From Stagonosporopsis chrysanthemi (lineage: Eukaryota > Ascomycota > Dothideomycetes > Pleosporales > Didymellaceae): DNA of 64,000 nucleotides. The stretch lies in contig JAFISE010000037.1 of the NCBI GenBank assembly GCA_022560025.1, positions 62,001 to 126,000 on the forward strand. The letters run 5' to 3'. Shown in pieces: positions 21,495 to 32,200 of this stretch; position 1 is the stretch's first letter; the number at the start of each line of letters is the position of its first letter. Under the pieces are notes generated by a model. The model was not told the origin of the DNA. It made no database searches and saw only the letters and a program-made list of their open reading frames with translations. Made by a program: the position numbers and the translations under genes.

Positions 21495-22535
21495 CTAGTC
21501 AGCTTCACGTTCATCAATGCCACGCTTCTCAGCTTGACCAGGCAGCCACTATTTAAAGAGGCTGCCCACACCCTGCCAGTCCCCCTCTTCAGTCTCACGA
21601 TTCGGGTCATCCACAAACTGCACGTTATTCATCCTCCCAAAGTCAATCACTCATGCATCCATCTGCTCATCGACAGCAACGTTCATAGGATTTACATCGC
21701 CCCACACAATGTTGTGCGCATGCAGCTCACGTTCAATAGTAGAGACCTGTGCCTCCCATTTCGCATGCAATGCCGGCTTGTTGTAGAAGTAAGCACTCTG
21801 CAAATGCTCACCCTCCTCGGGCGACACAATCAGGGTCATCAGCAAGCCGACTGTCGACTCGCCGGAGACAGCAATACCGTACAACTCGGGGACTCTGAGG
21901 TGCGATGTAAGCCCAGCAGCTTTGATCTTCTCGAGCAAGACAAGCTCGCGCTTGAAATCGGGTTCCCGTCGTTCAAGACGCGGTTTGAACCACATCCGCG
22001 CCCCGTCGCTTGTCCTCACTCGGCACTGCACAGAATCAAGCGGCGTCTCGCACTTCGCAGGGTCGATGAAAAGACGATCCGCTTGGAACTGCGGCAACTC
22101 TCTGCAACTCGCCGGCAGCTCAGCGGTGGCTATTGGCGCAACAGCGAGATTGGGCGTGAACCTGCACTCCTCCTGTCCCTTCACCAGCACCCCGCCCTTC
22201 CCCTCCCCTCCGACAACCTTCAACTCCCACGTTGGGGCATGCAGAAAAGCCTCTAGCCTCAGGTCCTCGAGTTCGATGCGCGGTGCCAGCCTCTCGAGCG
22301 AAGGTAGACAGCGTTCATGTACCAGCACGGCGGGATCGGTAACGCTCCTGTCGCCCCATCGACTGCGCAACTTTACAGTAATGAGCGCCTCCAGTTGCGC
22401 TCCGAAAACAGTGCCTTGCACGTCTGCAATAGCGGCGCTGATGACGAATTGCGCAGGGCCGCAACAAGCTGTTAGGGAGGTGCCGTCTGCCGTCGACCAG
22501 CCATGGGAGCGGAACGCGATGTACGGCTGCTGCAT
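21495..22535 (-). pseudogene. Kinase-like gene interrupted by two in-frame stops
   Basis: The open part (22535-21651) encodes 294 residues. Its C-terminal third looks like the end of a small fungal kinase-like domain: FKRELVLLEKIKAAG, LLMTLI, then the catalytic loop HNIVWGDVNPMNVAV. The frame ends in TGA right before what would be the metal-binding motif. Reading on in the same frame gives VIDFGRMNN and then DWQGVGSLFK, followed by a TAG (21551-21549), then WLPGQAEKRG up to a final TAG at 21497-21495. The homologous positions are expected to be Trp (TGG) and Gln (CAG), so each stop is one transition away. The product made today would lack DFG and should be inactive. The exact kinase family is not recognised. 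Upstream codons look intact, so loss is recent or the truncated product has another use. Confidence 0.7.
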
Positions 22536-22926
22536 TGCGGAAGCTAGGAGCTAGAAGCTACCTAGATAGAAAATAACAGTAGGGGCAAGTTCTGATAGCC
22601 CTGAGATGCGATTTACATCTTCCAAGTACCTTCCTGCGCACGTGCGGAAAGGTGTCGCCTTCAAGGTGAGGTCTGCCGCCCGACTCGCCACATAGCATCC
22701 GCATAACAACCCCTCTTTCCACGGCTTCCGAAGCCGAGGGCTGGTTTCCCCGCGGTGGATTTCGTAGTGTCTATCGCCCTTGCATCGAACCGTTGCTCCT
22801 TCGCCTCTCTCTTTGTCGCCACGCACACTTCAGCTCTCCATTTCTCACAAAATTTGCATACCATTATATATGCTAGGATTGGACCTATTTTCATCAAGCA
22901 AACACCATCTGCTTATGTCAGCAACT
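22536..22926. other. Spacer upstream of the kinase relic and of tRNA-Asp
   Basis: No gene seen in 391 bp. It would contain the old promoter of the kinase-like gene and the 5' flank of the tRNA. Confidence 0.4.
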
Positions 22927-23066
22927 TCTTCGATGGGTAAGTTCGCACTCACAAGTCTCACAACGATCTGTCCTAACAAATTGGCAGTCTAGTGGTCATG
23001 ATTTCCGCTTGTCACTTGCAAAAGCAACGAGCGCGGGAGACCGGGGTTCGATTCCCCGTCGGAGAG
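22927..23066 (+). tRNA. tRNA-Asp(GTC) with two introns, one of mRNA type
   Basis: The 3' part is unmistakable: anticodon stem TCCGC/GCGGG, anticodon GTC (23011-23013), T arm CGGGG-TTCGATT-CCCCG, acceptor strand TCGGAGA and G73 at 23066. A 17-nt intron, 23015-23031, sits at the standard 37/38 position. Directly upstream of TCTAGTGGTCA there is no acceptor strand. It lies 51 nt further up as TCTTCGATGG (22927-22936), whose first seven bases pair with TCGGAGA (one G-T pair). The 51 nt between, 22937-22987, start with GTAAGT, contain CTAAC with the branch A 12 nt from the end, and finish in CAG. Removing both introns gives a normal 72-nt tRNA-Asp. A B box is intact; the A box is split between nucleotides 10 and 11. 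Confidence 0.88.
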
Positions 23067-23077
23067 TCATTCGCATC

Positions 23078-23084
23078 TTTTTTT
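23078..23084 (+). terminator. RNA polymerase III terminator of tRNA-Asp
   Basis: Seven consecutive T on the coding strand, 12 bases after the tRNA end. This supports Pol III transcription of at least the 3' exon. Confidence 0.75.
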
Positions 23085-26016
23085 ACCTGCCGGTGTTCTG
23101 CGGAACAGGAGCTGTGGGAATCCAGGGTGAAGCAAATCTGTCTTTTTGCATTTTTGTGAACACGCAAACTCCATACAGATAGACAAATTTTGCACGCGCT
23201 TCCCACTGACACGTCCTACTTTCTGCACACTCTACGCACTCGACAGCTGGTATAGAGGCTTTTGCGTGGTCGTGAAGACCCCTATGGCTTGCATGCGTTT
23301 TATTGGATCTTTCTGCCGCAACGCACCATTCAAAAATCTTGAAAACATGCTCAACCCTAGAATACTATGCGGAGAGCATTACTATGAGGTTTGAGCAAGA
23401 TTCAGTTGTTGTGGTTCTGAGGAATGCACCAGCAGGTTGGGGCGCCGCACTTTGGCGGGGCAAACCTCCGACCTCGCAATGTGGACTCACCTGTAGCGAT
23501 TGTGTATCGTAACACACGGAAAGAAGGAACACCAGTACAATCGAAGCCACTTCAAACAATTTAGGAATTCCGAATTCTCGTACGGACCATGTCTATCGAA
23601 AGTGTTTGGGTATCGTCGATGTTCACCTCACAGCGATGCTTGCCCTCTGGCTCCCGATCATGACTTCGAGCGCCTTGAGTACTCAAACGGCATTGGATCG
23701 TCGTCAAGATCTTCTACCTTACCGATACACTTGTTGTTGCGCTTGCGACAAAGCTTTTGGAGGTCGTCCTCGCCTCTCATCTCCTCATCTTCTTTCCGGT
23801 ATCTCCAACTTCTCGACACGCTCGAAGCCACATTCAAGATTGGGTTCGTCAACTTTACGAAAGAAGTTCAGATCGCCGCCTTGGATGACAAGTTTTATCC
23901 AAGAGAACGCGCGGTTCTCGCTGTTCACTTTGGTCTTTGTGGAAATGGCTACACATCACCTACACCGCCATATGGAGAGCGTTCATAAGGACGTGGCACT
24001 CATCGAGCCTATATCGGACATACTGGCTATAACTAGAAACGTACAAAGGTAGGGATTATTCTGGTACTTGGCTTTGACATGAAAGTCGGAGATCATGGCC
24101 TACATCTATGGCAGAGAGTCTGGTAGCTGCTTCGCAATAGCACTGAAGCCTCCAACCTTTTTTTGCACGTCGATTGGGAAGCATTGGCAAGCGAAAATGT
24201 CTCTGGTTTTCCAAACATACGGACAAGCGGCTTCATATCGCCCAGAGGTGAGCCAGGTAATGAATGCCAATGCCAACAGGCATACTCTATCAAGCCAAGC
24301 ATGGACTCTGAAACCAGAATGGTAAAACTGATTCAAAACAAATTTTCACTGGTGTTCGCCCCATTTCCAGCCCTGGATTTTGGACTACAGGCTTGCCTAG
24401 TACATCCAAAAAGTCCAACCTCTGTTGTCCTAGTGGAAGCGGTAGGAATTATCAAGTGTCGTGACATAGAGTACCTGACAGCCGTCCCACTTCGACAGGC
24501 TCCACCCCCGAGCCTATGGGAGACGTACCACACGCTCTCCCCGGCTTGGAGCCGGTCACACCTTTCTCTGACGCTCTCAGTTATATACATAGAGGTTCTG
24601 GGTTATTCTTTCTATTCGAGAGTGGCCCAATCCAAAGATCACCTGAACACGCTCTGAGAAGCTCCTTTTTTCTTCCATATCAAGGAAATTGCTCGTCAAA
24701 GTGTGGAACATTGTTTGCAGAATGATTCTTTGATCGATGCATGCTCATTCGCTCGTACTGAACCTCTACGCTATACATTTCACATATAGCCTCACACCCA
24801 CGAAAGATTTCCCCTCGGTCGCACATCCTCAACCTTCAACGGCGCATCCAGCAGTCTACTACATAACTAACGTCTGCCCGGGCAAGCCCTAAGCCCTTAG
24901 AATTGGTTGTTATCAGTCTTCTTCTGTTCTTTTAAGCACGAGACCAAATCCACGGCTCTATCACGTACATGTCGTTCTCTTCTGTACCTTGCACGTGTCT
25001 CACGCCGGAAGTGTCACACATCGATGTGTATCTCCACCGTAAAGTCTCTTCAACAGCTCATCCCGCATCGCTCAATCGTAGACCAGAAGGGAGTACGTCT
25101 GCACAAGTAGCCTTACATCTTGCTTCATGCGACGCCGATCACCACGCACATGCGTAGCACTATCGAATACACAACAGCGCCACGGATTAGGTGGCGTGTC
25201 CTCCACTTTGATCACGTGTCACACGGACATTTCCCAAGGCTAGTATTCACGTGCTACCTTGGGATGTGGCAAAAAAGGACGGCGGCACGGAGAGCGGTAT
25301 GGACACACCGAACAATTTCACGCTAGGGATTAAGTGTGATGCAACAATCCAATCGCAGAAGCTGACTGTGTTTATCGTCGCAGAGGGGATTTTGGGTGGC
25401 ATTACTAGGCGTGAGATACGGTGAAAGTATCTCAGAGTTATCGTCAAGCGCTTTCAGCCGAGAACTATGCTACGTGCACCAGTCTGAGCAAGAATGTCCC
25501 GACAACAGAAAATTCGTCCAACATGATCATATGTGTGAGACGAATCGTTGGGTAATCCCTTGTTGCGGCGTTCCTAAGCGCTGAGACGAAGATGTTGGAA
25601 GCGCGCGCATGTTGGTATGAAACGGTGTAACGTCATGAACACTAAATCGGGCGCCAGTGTACAAATTGCCACCCTAAGTCTCATGTCATCAGTGCATTGA
25701 ATGTGAGGTTCCATGATGTAGGATGAGGGCTTGGTGAACTTTATGAGCATACAGTATACGCATTGTTGATGATTTCGATGGATGGTCACGCTCTCATATG
25801 TGTAGTTGGCAGGAGTAAAGTAATTTTTACCTACTTGTGCTAGATTTGCGGAGAGACGTTGTGTAATTAAGCGCGCGCAAGTACTGAACTTACTGAACGA
25901 TTTTGAAACATTCACCTGTCGGGAGAAGTGGCGATCAGCCTTGCACTGCTGTGAAGATAAGAGCAGGTAAATCCAGCTCGACAGCATGAACTCCGAATCT
26001 CATACAGTAATCATCA
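23085..26016. other. Gene-poor region, 2.9 kb
   Basis: Open frames of 130-165 codons exist (23500-23988 plus, 24163-24657 plus, 25574-25987 minus), but I recognise no domain, and no neighbouring splice sites extend them into a larger gene. I found no repeat or RNA gene. A lineage-specific gene cannot be excluded. Confidence 0.4.
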
Positions 26017-26981
26017 ATGACCGCCGCAATGTCGTCTTCAACATTAGCCCTGTCGGCCGTCGGTATAAACAGGAGCACAGCCTCAAATCCCGCAACACCC
26101 ACTGCTTGCGTCTTCTCTCCGAAGTTCCCAAGTGAACCGAAGGTCCATAAGAAAGCGGCCTTCGAATCCCCGCCACCATCATACACGCGCGACCTTGCGC
26201 AAGCACAAAAGCAGCGCCTACCTGATGAAGACTTGCGCATATCTGCCGAAGAAGGTGTTGAGTAAGCTTACTATTGATCTCCAGCTACTGATCTAATAAG
26301 TGTTATAGTTCGTTTCTCACTCGCTCTCTAATCCACGTCCAAGTAGAGCACAACAACATTGTTCGAGACTTTTACATACATCGAGACCTATTACTTGCGA
26401 GATCCCCATTTTTCAGAGACCAAGTATCAAACCCAGATACATTTAGCGTGCAGTCTCCTTGGTGTCAGACCATCAGGCTTTCCGATGTCAGACCAGCGAC
26501 ATTCGGCATATACATCAACCTTCTATACATGAAACGACTCACAACAAAAGGCCCGAAAGAATGGCATTGGCTATGTCGACTCTACATTCTGGCGGAGAAG
26601 CTGCAGGATATTGAAACCAAGAACACGGTCATCGATGGCATGTTCCTGTACATACGCCCGTGCTTTCCAGCGATGCCAGCAGACAAGGACTCCACGATTA
26701 TGGACGCGACCTCTACGACATGGTTATACGAACATACACCGGAGAATAGCCCAGTGAGAAAATTCATTGTTGATTTTTGTGTTCAGAGCGGCCGTGCAGA
26801 GTGGCTGCAAGCTGAGAAGGGGAAATACCCTCAGGAGTTCGTGTGGGATGTTGCGATTGGATTGATGAGCCAACGGCCAAGTACGCTGTTCGTTAAGTCG
26901 GAAGTAATGTTACCGTCGAGTTACTATGAGCCTTCCACTCCGACAAAACGGCCTAAAGAAGCGAACCGCGATGTCAGTTGA
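26017..26981 (+). CDS. BTB/POZ domain protein
   Basis: Exons 26017-26261 and 26309-26981 (47-nt intron, GTAAGC donor, TATAG acceptor) give 305 residues. The N-terminal 80 residues are rich in Ser, Pro and Ala with no domain. The second exon opens with a BTB half: IVRDFYIHRDLLLARSPFFRD, the typical strand-helix that follows the H(K/R)D pattern, then VRPATFGIYINLLYMKRL, equivalent to the F-x-x-Y-x-x-W-L-Y helix, then LYILAEKLQDIETKN, the helix A5 region. Such fungal BTB proteins are numerous and their functions are mostly unknown; cullin-3 adaptor use is an inference. The start ATG is less certain than the rest, since an overlapping frame with an ATG at 25986 exists. Confidence 0.75.
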
Positions 26982-27204
26982 GGGGGGAATGCTATTTGAG
27001 TGGCCTTATTGCTTGCAAGGCCTTTTTGCATATTTCGTCTGATAAGAAATGACAAATTTTATTAATATTGAGCAAACTACAATTTCCTTATTCGCGGTTC
27101 TCACAGTCAAAGAAGAGCATTAGCGTTCACGTGATGATAAGATAAGCTTTCCATTCACTGAGATATTCCAGAACTTTTTCCGATCCCCAGCAAAGAACAA
27201 CAAA

Positions 27205-27816
27205 ATGGCAGCACAAAAGGCACCACGAGCTGTCGAGAAGAAGCGCAAATCGAAGAAGAGAAAGTCGAGGACAGAGGGTGCGCTGATCTCTATGTTACTA
27301 CGGTCAGAAAACTAATCATGTGAAGTGTCGTCCTCGGAATCCTCCAGTGAGAGCGAGGGGGAGCAGAAGAAGAGCAGGAAGAGCCCATCCACTGAACCAG
27401 AGGTCAGTAAAAATGATGCAGTCATCTTCCAATCAGCTTCTGATGCCCTGCAGCCTGCAGAATCCACCCCGGAGCCTGCCAAGAAAGAGAAAAAGAAGAC
27501 CAAATCCACTCCCACGGCTACCGATGGCGACACACGCATGATTGATGCTTCTCCTTCGCCTTCCCCAGTACCAGTCCAAAGAACAGCCGCTGCGGCCAAC
27601 CCACAGGTGGCGCCCGGAAAACTCGCCGAGGACTTTGACGCTATCTACATCCGCAAGATCACCACGGAGCTAGCTGATGACCTGGATAAGGTTCGCGAAG
27701 CCCAGGATTTTAAGGCGAATAGTATTCCGATGCTTATTTATGCGCTGAAGCAGGGTGAGAGCTTATTTTCTCCGGAGGAGAAGAGGAGGGTGGTCGCTAC
27801 TGCGAAAGTGTGGTAG
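27205..27816 (+). CDS. RSA3: Ribosome assembly protein 3
   Basis: Two exons (27205-27277, 27326-27816, 48-nt intron) give 187 residues. The N-terminal half is a basic and Ser/Glu-rich low-complexity tail with a lysine-rich nuclear or nucleolar signal (EKKRKSKKRKSR). The C-terminal 60 residues form the Rsa3 domain: DFDAIYIRKITTELADDLDK, then IPMLIYALKQGESLFS. Yeast Rsa3 takes part in late nuclear maturation of the 60S subunit with Dbp6 and Npa1. The acceptor is AAG-type (GTGAAG) and is set by the frame of the SSSES repeat. It is convergent with the inverted SKI3 5' part, 140 bp downstream. Confidence 0.88.
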
Positions 27817-27956
27817 TGTTGCATCGTTGATCTATAGTGCATGGGTGGAGTTTTGGAGTTTGTTTGGGATGGCTCTACTTCGAATACTGTATCCTTGCTA
27901 CAATGGGAGCATCTAACACCGATACTATGCTTCATGAGGTCGCCACCACGTCCGCC

Positions 27957-28891
27957 TTATGCCAAAAGTTGTGCCCTGTGCTGGTATGCTTCTACGTCTA
28001 ACCCTGACCGCCACTCCAACTCAATTTGCCAGGCGAGGTGGTACGGATGTTTGATGACCACCATGTCGTGTGCCAGCTTCATGACCTTCTGCCGCTTCTC
28101 CTCCTTCGCGCCTGCGGGTAGTACAAGCAGCGTATCATACACGCGCTCAAGCAGCTTCTCCTCGTACTCTCTCCTCAGCTCATCGTCGTTGGTCCAGTTG
28201 ATGATTTCCTCATATATCCCTTCCAGAGGGCTCTGGCTGTAGACTTCGTTTTTCACGCTGCTTGTGGTGGTATCGAGTGTTGCGCCCAGACGTAACCGCC
28301 GCTCATCGATGAGCTTCTTTATTGTTGCTGTCTCTTGTGTCTCGTGGATCTCGGCGATGCGCGTCAATACTGCCGAGGGCTGGGGCAAGCGACCTTCGAG
28401 ATAGGAGTATATTGGCGAAGAGGGTAGCTGTGTAGCTAATGCGCGTGCGTATTGTGTCTTTGTGCCGTGCTTGCGGGCGTGGTCTACCAGCTTGTCGATG
28501 GCAGATTGGCTACGGTGGGCGTCGTCGCTGGGATGGTTAGCTCGGGCATGCACCTCTCAAGAGTGTTTGCATACATGTTTGCATATATCTCTGCTAGTTT
28601 CAGGCCAACATCAATGTTCTCGCCAACGTTCCGCCCACCAAGCCTCTCATACATGCCTCTCAATCCAAGCCATGCCTGCGGATCGTCGGGCTTGATCTCT
28701 GTTGCGTCGTTGTACGCCTTCACCGCATCGTCGTATTTGCTCAAGACATCGTTGGCGCGTCCCAGGAATAGCTTCGCAAAGTAATTATTGGGGTCCTTCT
28801 CAAGCACAGCATTCGTCTGGTCGACAGCTTCCTCCCAATTCTTCGAATCGATTGCGGCTTTCGCAGCCTTGAGCGCAGCTTTGGTAGACAT
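27957..28891 (-). CDS. SKI3: Ski3, N-terminal part on its own (inverted)
   Basis: Two exons (28891-28575, 28527-27957; 47-nt intron with GTATGC donor and GCTAAC branch) give 295 residues. It opens with the Ski3 start (STKAALKAAKAAIDSKNWEE) and TPR units (AVLEKDPNNYFAKLFLGRA, AVKAYNDATEIKPDDPQAW), then IDKLVDHARKHGTKTQY, PSSPIYSYLEGRLP and the helical stretch ending PYHLAWQIELEW. In normal Ski3 this continues straight into DLDIGTLQQFIELFP. Here the frame runs on for 15 unrelated residues and stops. The continuation lies on the other strand from 29213. Ski3 is the TPR scaffold of the Ski complex that feeds mRNA to the cytoplasmic exosome. No stop or frameshift interrupts this half, so it seems to be under selection. 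Confidence 0.88.
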
Positions 28892-29212
28892 GACGTCGTG
28901 AATGTGTCTCTGTCAGTAGTTGCCGTTAACCCGGCAATCTTGTGTTATGTATATTCCATCAGGTCGTGAATGGAAATCGAAGTGGGGCTCGATGGATATC
29001 GAGGAGCAAGCAATGACGCAGGTGTGCTAGCGCGAGACTCACCAGCCTTATGGCAACGCAAACATCACCACTCCATCTAGGCACGCGCCGACAAACCAGC
29101 CTACACCCTTGTTGTCATTCCTTACATCTCAGCAATCAAAAGTTCGATTTCGTTTTCGCATTAACCGGAGTTCAGCATTGAGCAAGAGTTGGGAACGAAA
29201 ACTTCAGCAGTC
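28892..29212. promoter_or_regulatory. Shared spacer between the two SKI3 halves
   Basis: These 321 bp separate the two divergent starts. By the inversion model they contain the original SKI3 promoter, now reading toward the 5' half on the minus strand, and must also drive the plus-strand half. No TATA box is obvious. Confidence 0.5.
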
Positions 29213-32200
29213 ATGGCGTCACATGTGGACAGCGCGCATGATTTATTAGACCTTGACATTGGCACGTTACAGCAATTTATCGAGCTGTTCCCGACTGAGG
29301 GTCTTTCGAAGGTCATCACCGGATATTTGAGCAGCGGCATCTCGAAATATCCATTGGCACAAGAGAAGAGCGACGCTCCAGATCTGAGCGAGGGCGGGGT
29401 ATCCTTGAGTGTCGATGCACCTGTTTCACAAGATGATTGTTTGGCTTTGATGACAGTAAGTTTGATTCTGATTCAACGTCTTGGTCGGGCATCAAGGGTG
29501 GCCACTTGAAGAAAGGCTCTTGCTGATCCAGACGCTGATCCGAGACAGGAAGGAATTCTGGAAGCCAGGAAATCTCCACTCGCGCATGTCCTGCTAGGCG
29601 ACTTCTACCTCTCTTTGGAGGAGTATGAAAGTGCCGTGGAGTGCACAAGGAAGGGCTTGAAGCTCGCAGCCTTAGAAGGGAAAAAGACGGACTTGTCATT
29701 CCAACGCACACGAGATGCGTTGAGCAGTACTCTTGCAACAGCTCTTGTGTATTATCAAGCACCGAGGAACCATCTGGAGGCAAAGCAAATCTTTCGGGAA
29801 ATATTGAAGCGCAAACCAAGGTTCACCGCTGCGCTGATCGGCCTTGGTCTAATTCTCGAGGAAGATGAGGATTACAAGGAAGCTGCAGAATTCTTGGAGC
29901 AGGCTCTGAAGCTGGACCCTGACAATGGCCGCATCGGAGCAGAGGCCGCATGGTGTCAGGCGCTGGCTGGCGACTATAAGACTGGAGTCGACAAACTTCA
30001 AGGCTACCTAGATCATCCGCAGATGGACGCATCTAAGCCACGTGGCCGAGAACTGCGAGCTCAGACCCTGTATCGAATCGGTGTGTGCATATGGGAGATT
30101 GACCCTTCGAAGGCTGCCCGAAAGGACCGCCAAGGAGCCTATGCGAAGCTTCTTGCTGCCATCAAAGCGAACCCGAATTACGCACCCGCCTACACACTGC
30201 TAGGTATATTCTACGAAGATTATAGCAAGGATCGTCGCCGAGCAAGACAATGTTTCCAGAAAGCTTTCGAACTCTCGCCTTCTGAGATCGTAGCGGCTGA
30301 GCGACTGGCTCGGCTGTTCGCCAATCAGGGTGAATGGGACATCGTGGAGGCTGTCTCACAGAGAGTTGTCGACTCTGGAAAAGCAAAGCAACTGCCTGGC
30401 TCGAAGAAGAAGGGTGTTAGCTGGCCTTTCTCTGCACTTGGTGTTGTTCAGATGAACAAGCAAGAGTATCAGCAGAGTATTGTATCCTTCCTATCAGCTC
30501 TCCGCATCAGCCCAGACGACTACTACTCGTATGTCGGACTAGGTGAAAGTTACCACAATTCTGGAAGGTACAATTCCGCACAACGCGCCTTCAACTACGC
30601 CCAAAACCCTAGTGATGGCGTGGTCATGAAGAAGACAGAAGATGAAAGCTGGTTCACAAGATACATGCTTGCAAATGTCAACCGCGAGCTGAGCGAATTC
30701 GACGAAGCACTCAAGGGTTATGAAGGGGTTCTATCTCAGCGGCCGCAAGAATTTGGTGTCTCCATTGCTCTCATACAGACTCTGGTAGAAAAAGGCTGGC
30801 ATTGCATTGAGACTGGCTTCTATGGAGAGGCCGTGGACAGCGCCATCCGTGCCATCGAAGTCGCCAAAACCGTTACAGAGTATAAGCCGGATGCTTTCAA
30901 CCTCTGGAAAGCAGTTGGGGATGCTTGCAGTCTGTTTAGCTGGGTACAAGAGAAGCTCGAGAAGTTTCCTTCTGCAGACGTTGAGCGCTTATTACAGAGC
31001 AAGTCAAATGTCGGAGTGGACTTTGACACACACAAAGCACTAGACGGCATTGGCAAGGGCGAACTTGCAAGTCTTTCTTCGCAAGAATCATCGATCTTGA
31101 CAAAGGTGCTGAAGTCCGCTATTCTTGCACAAAAACGAGCGATCGCGAGCTGCGAGCATGACATCCATGCGCAAGCCGTAGCGTGGTACAACCTTGGCTG
31201 GACCGAGTACCGCGCTCACGTCTGCTTGGAGCAAGAAGGAGACAAAGAGCAGAAGCTCACAACTTTTCTGAAGGCCGCAATGAAGTGCTTTAAGCGTGCT
31301 ATCGAACTCGAAGCTGGTAACGCCGAATTCTGGAATTCTCTTGGTGTGATTACTACCACACTCAGTCCAAAGGTCGCTCAGCACGCTTTTGTGCGTTCTT
31401 TGTACCTCAGCGATCGCAATGTGCACGTATGGACGAATCTTGGTGCACTGTACTTGCTACAGAACGACTTGGAGCTTGCAGATACGGCCTTCGGTCGAGC
31501 ACAAGCACAAGATCCCGATTACGCCCTTGCCTGGGTGGGAGTGGGCCTGGTCGCTCTTCTTGGCGGAAAGGAGAAAGACGCTTTTGCTCACTTCACGCAC
31601 GCATTCGAGCTCTCGGACTCCTCGTTGCTGCTTACTAAACGACAGTATGCCGTGTCCGCCTTCGACTTCATTGTGTCATCACCGTCCTCTTCCAGTTCCA
31701 TTGTCGAATTGATCCAGCCGTTATTCGCTCTTCAGCAGCTCAATCGCCAGACGCCGTACGATTTGTCACACAAGCACCTCGCAGCGCTATTTCTGGAGAG
31801 AGTTGGCAACCATGAAGCCTCAGTGGCAGCCCTGCAGGCTGTGTCCGAAGCTGCTGAGCAGGAGTATGAGACATCAGAAGCTGTTTCCGCTCTCGCTCGC
31901 ATCGTCCAAGCAAAGAATGACCTCGCCCGAAACCAGCTAGCACTGGGCTCCAACTCCTCCGCCGTCGAGGAAGCCGAAACGGCCCTCGACCTCCTTGACG
32001 AACTCACAGGCGACACCTCCCAATCCATTCTCTCACCCCCACAACTCGACAAAATCCGCCTCTCCGCCCGCCTCACAGCAGGCCTCGCCCACTTCTTCTC
32101 CGGCGCCCTCGACGCCGCCCTCCCCTACTTCCGCACCTCCCTCGAAGCCACCGCCTCGCACCCGGACATCATCTGCCTGCTCGCCGAAGTGTTGTGGGCC

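Noticed and set aside
21651..21653. TGA as selenocysteine or programmed readthrough in the kinase-like gene
   Set aside because: Ascomycetes lack the selenocysteine system, the TGA is not followed by CTA, and a second in-frame stop comes 33 codons later.
22937..22987. Chance upstream match mistaken for a tRNA 5' exon
   Set aside because: Seven paired acceptor bases, the TGG that completes the D arm and A box, and donor, branch and acceptor signals all fall in the right place at once. Chance is possible but unlikely.
25935..26240. Minus-strand 101-codon frame overlapping the BTB gene start
   Set aside because: It overlaps the exon of a supported spliced gene and has no recognisable motif.
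28528..28553. A 26-nt intron in the inverted SKI3 half
   Set aside because: It is too short to splice. A donor 21 nt further upstream (GTATGC at 28574) gives a 47-nt intron and restores the Ski3 sequence YANIDDAHRSQSA.
27957..28891. Independent TPR paralogue rather than half of SKI3
   Set aside because: It ends exactly where the plus-strand gene begins in the Ski3 alignment I recall, the two sum to full length, and they are neighbours. Two unrelated paralogues would overlap or leave a gap.
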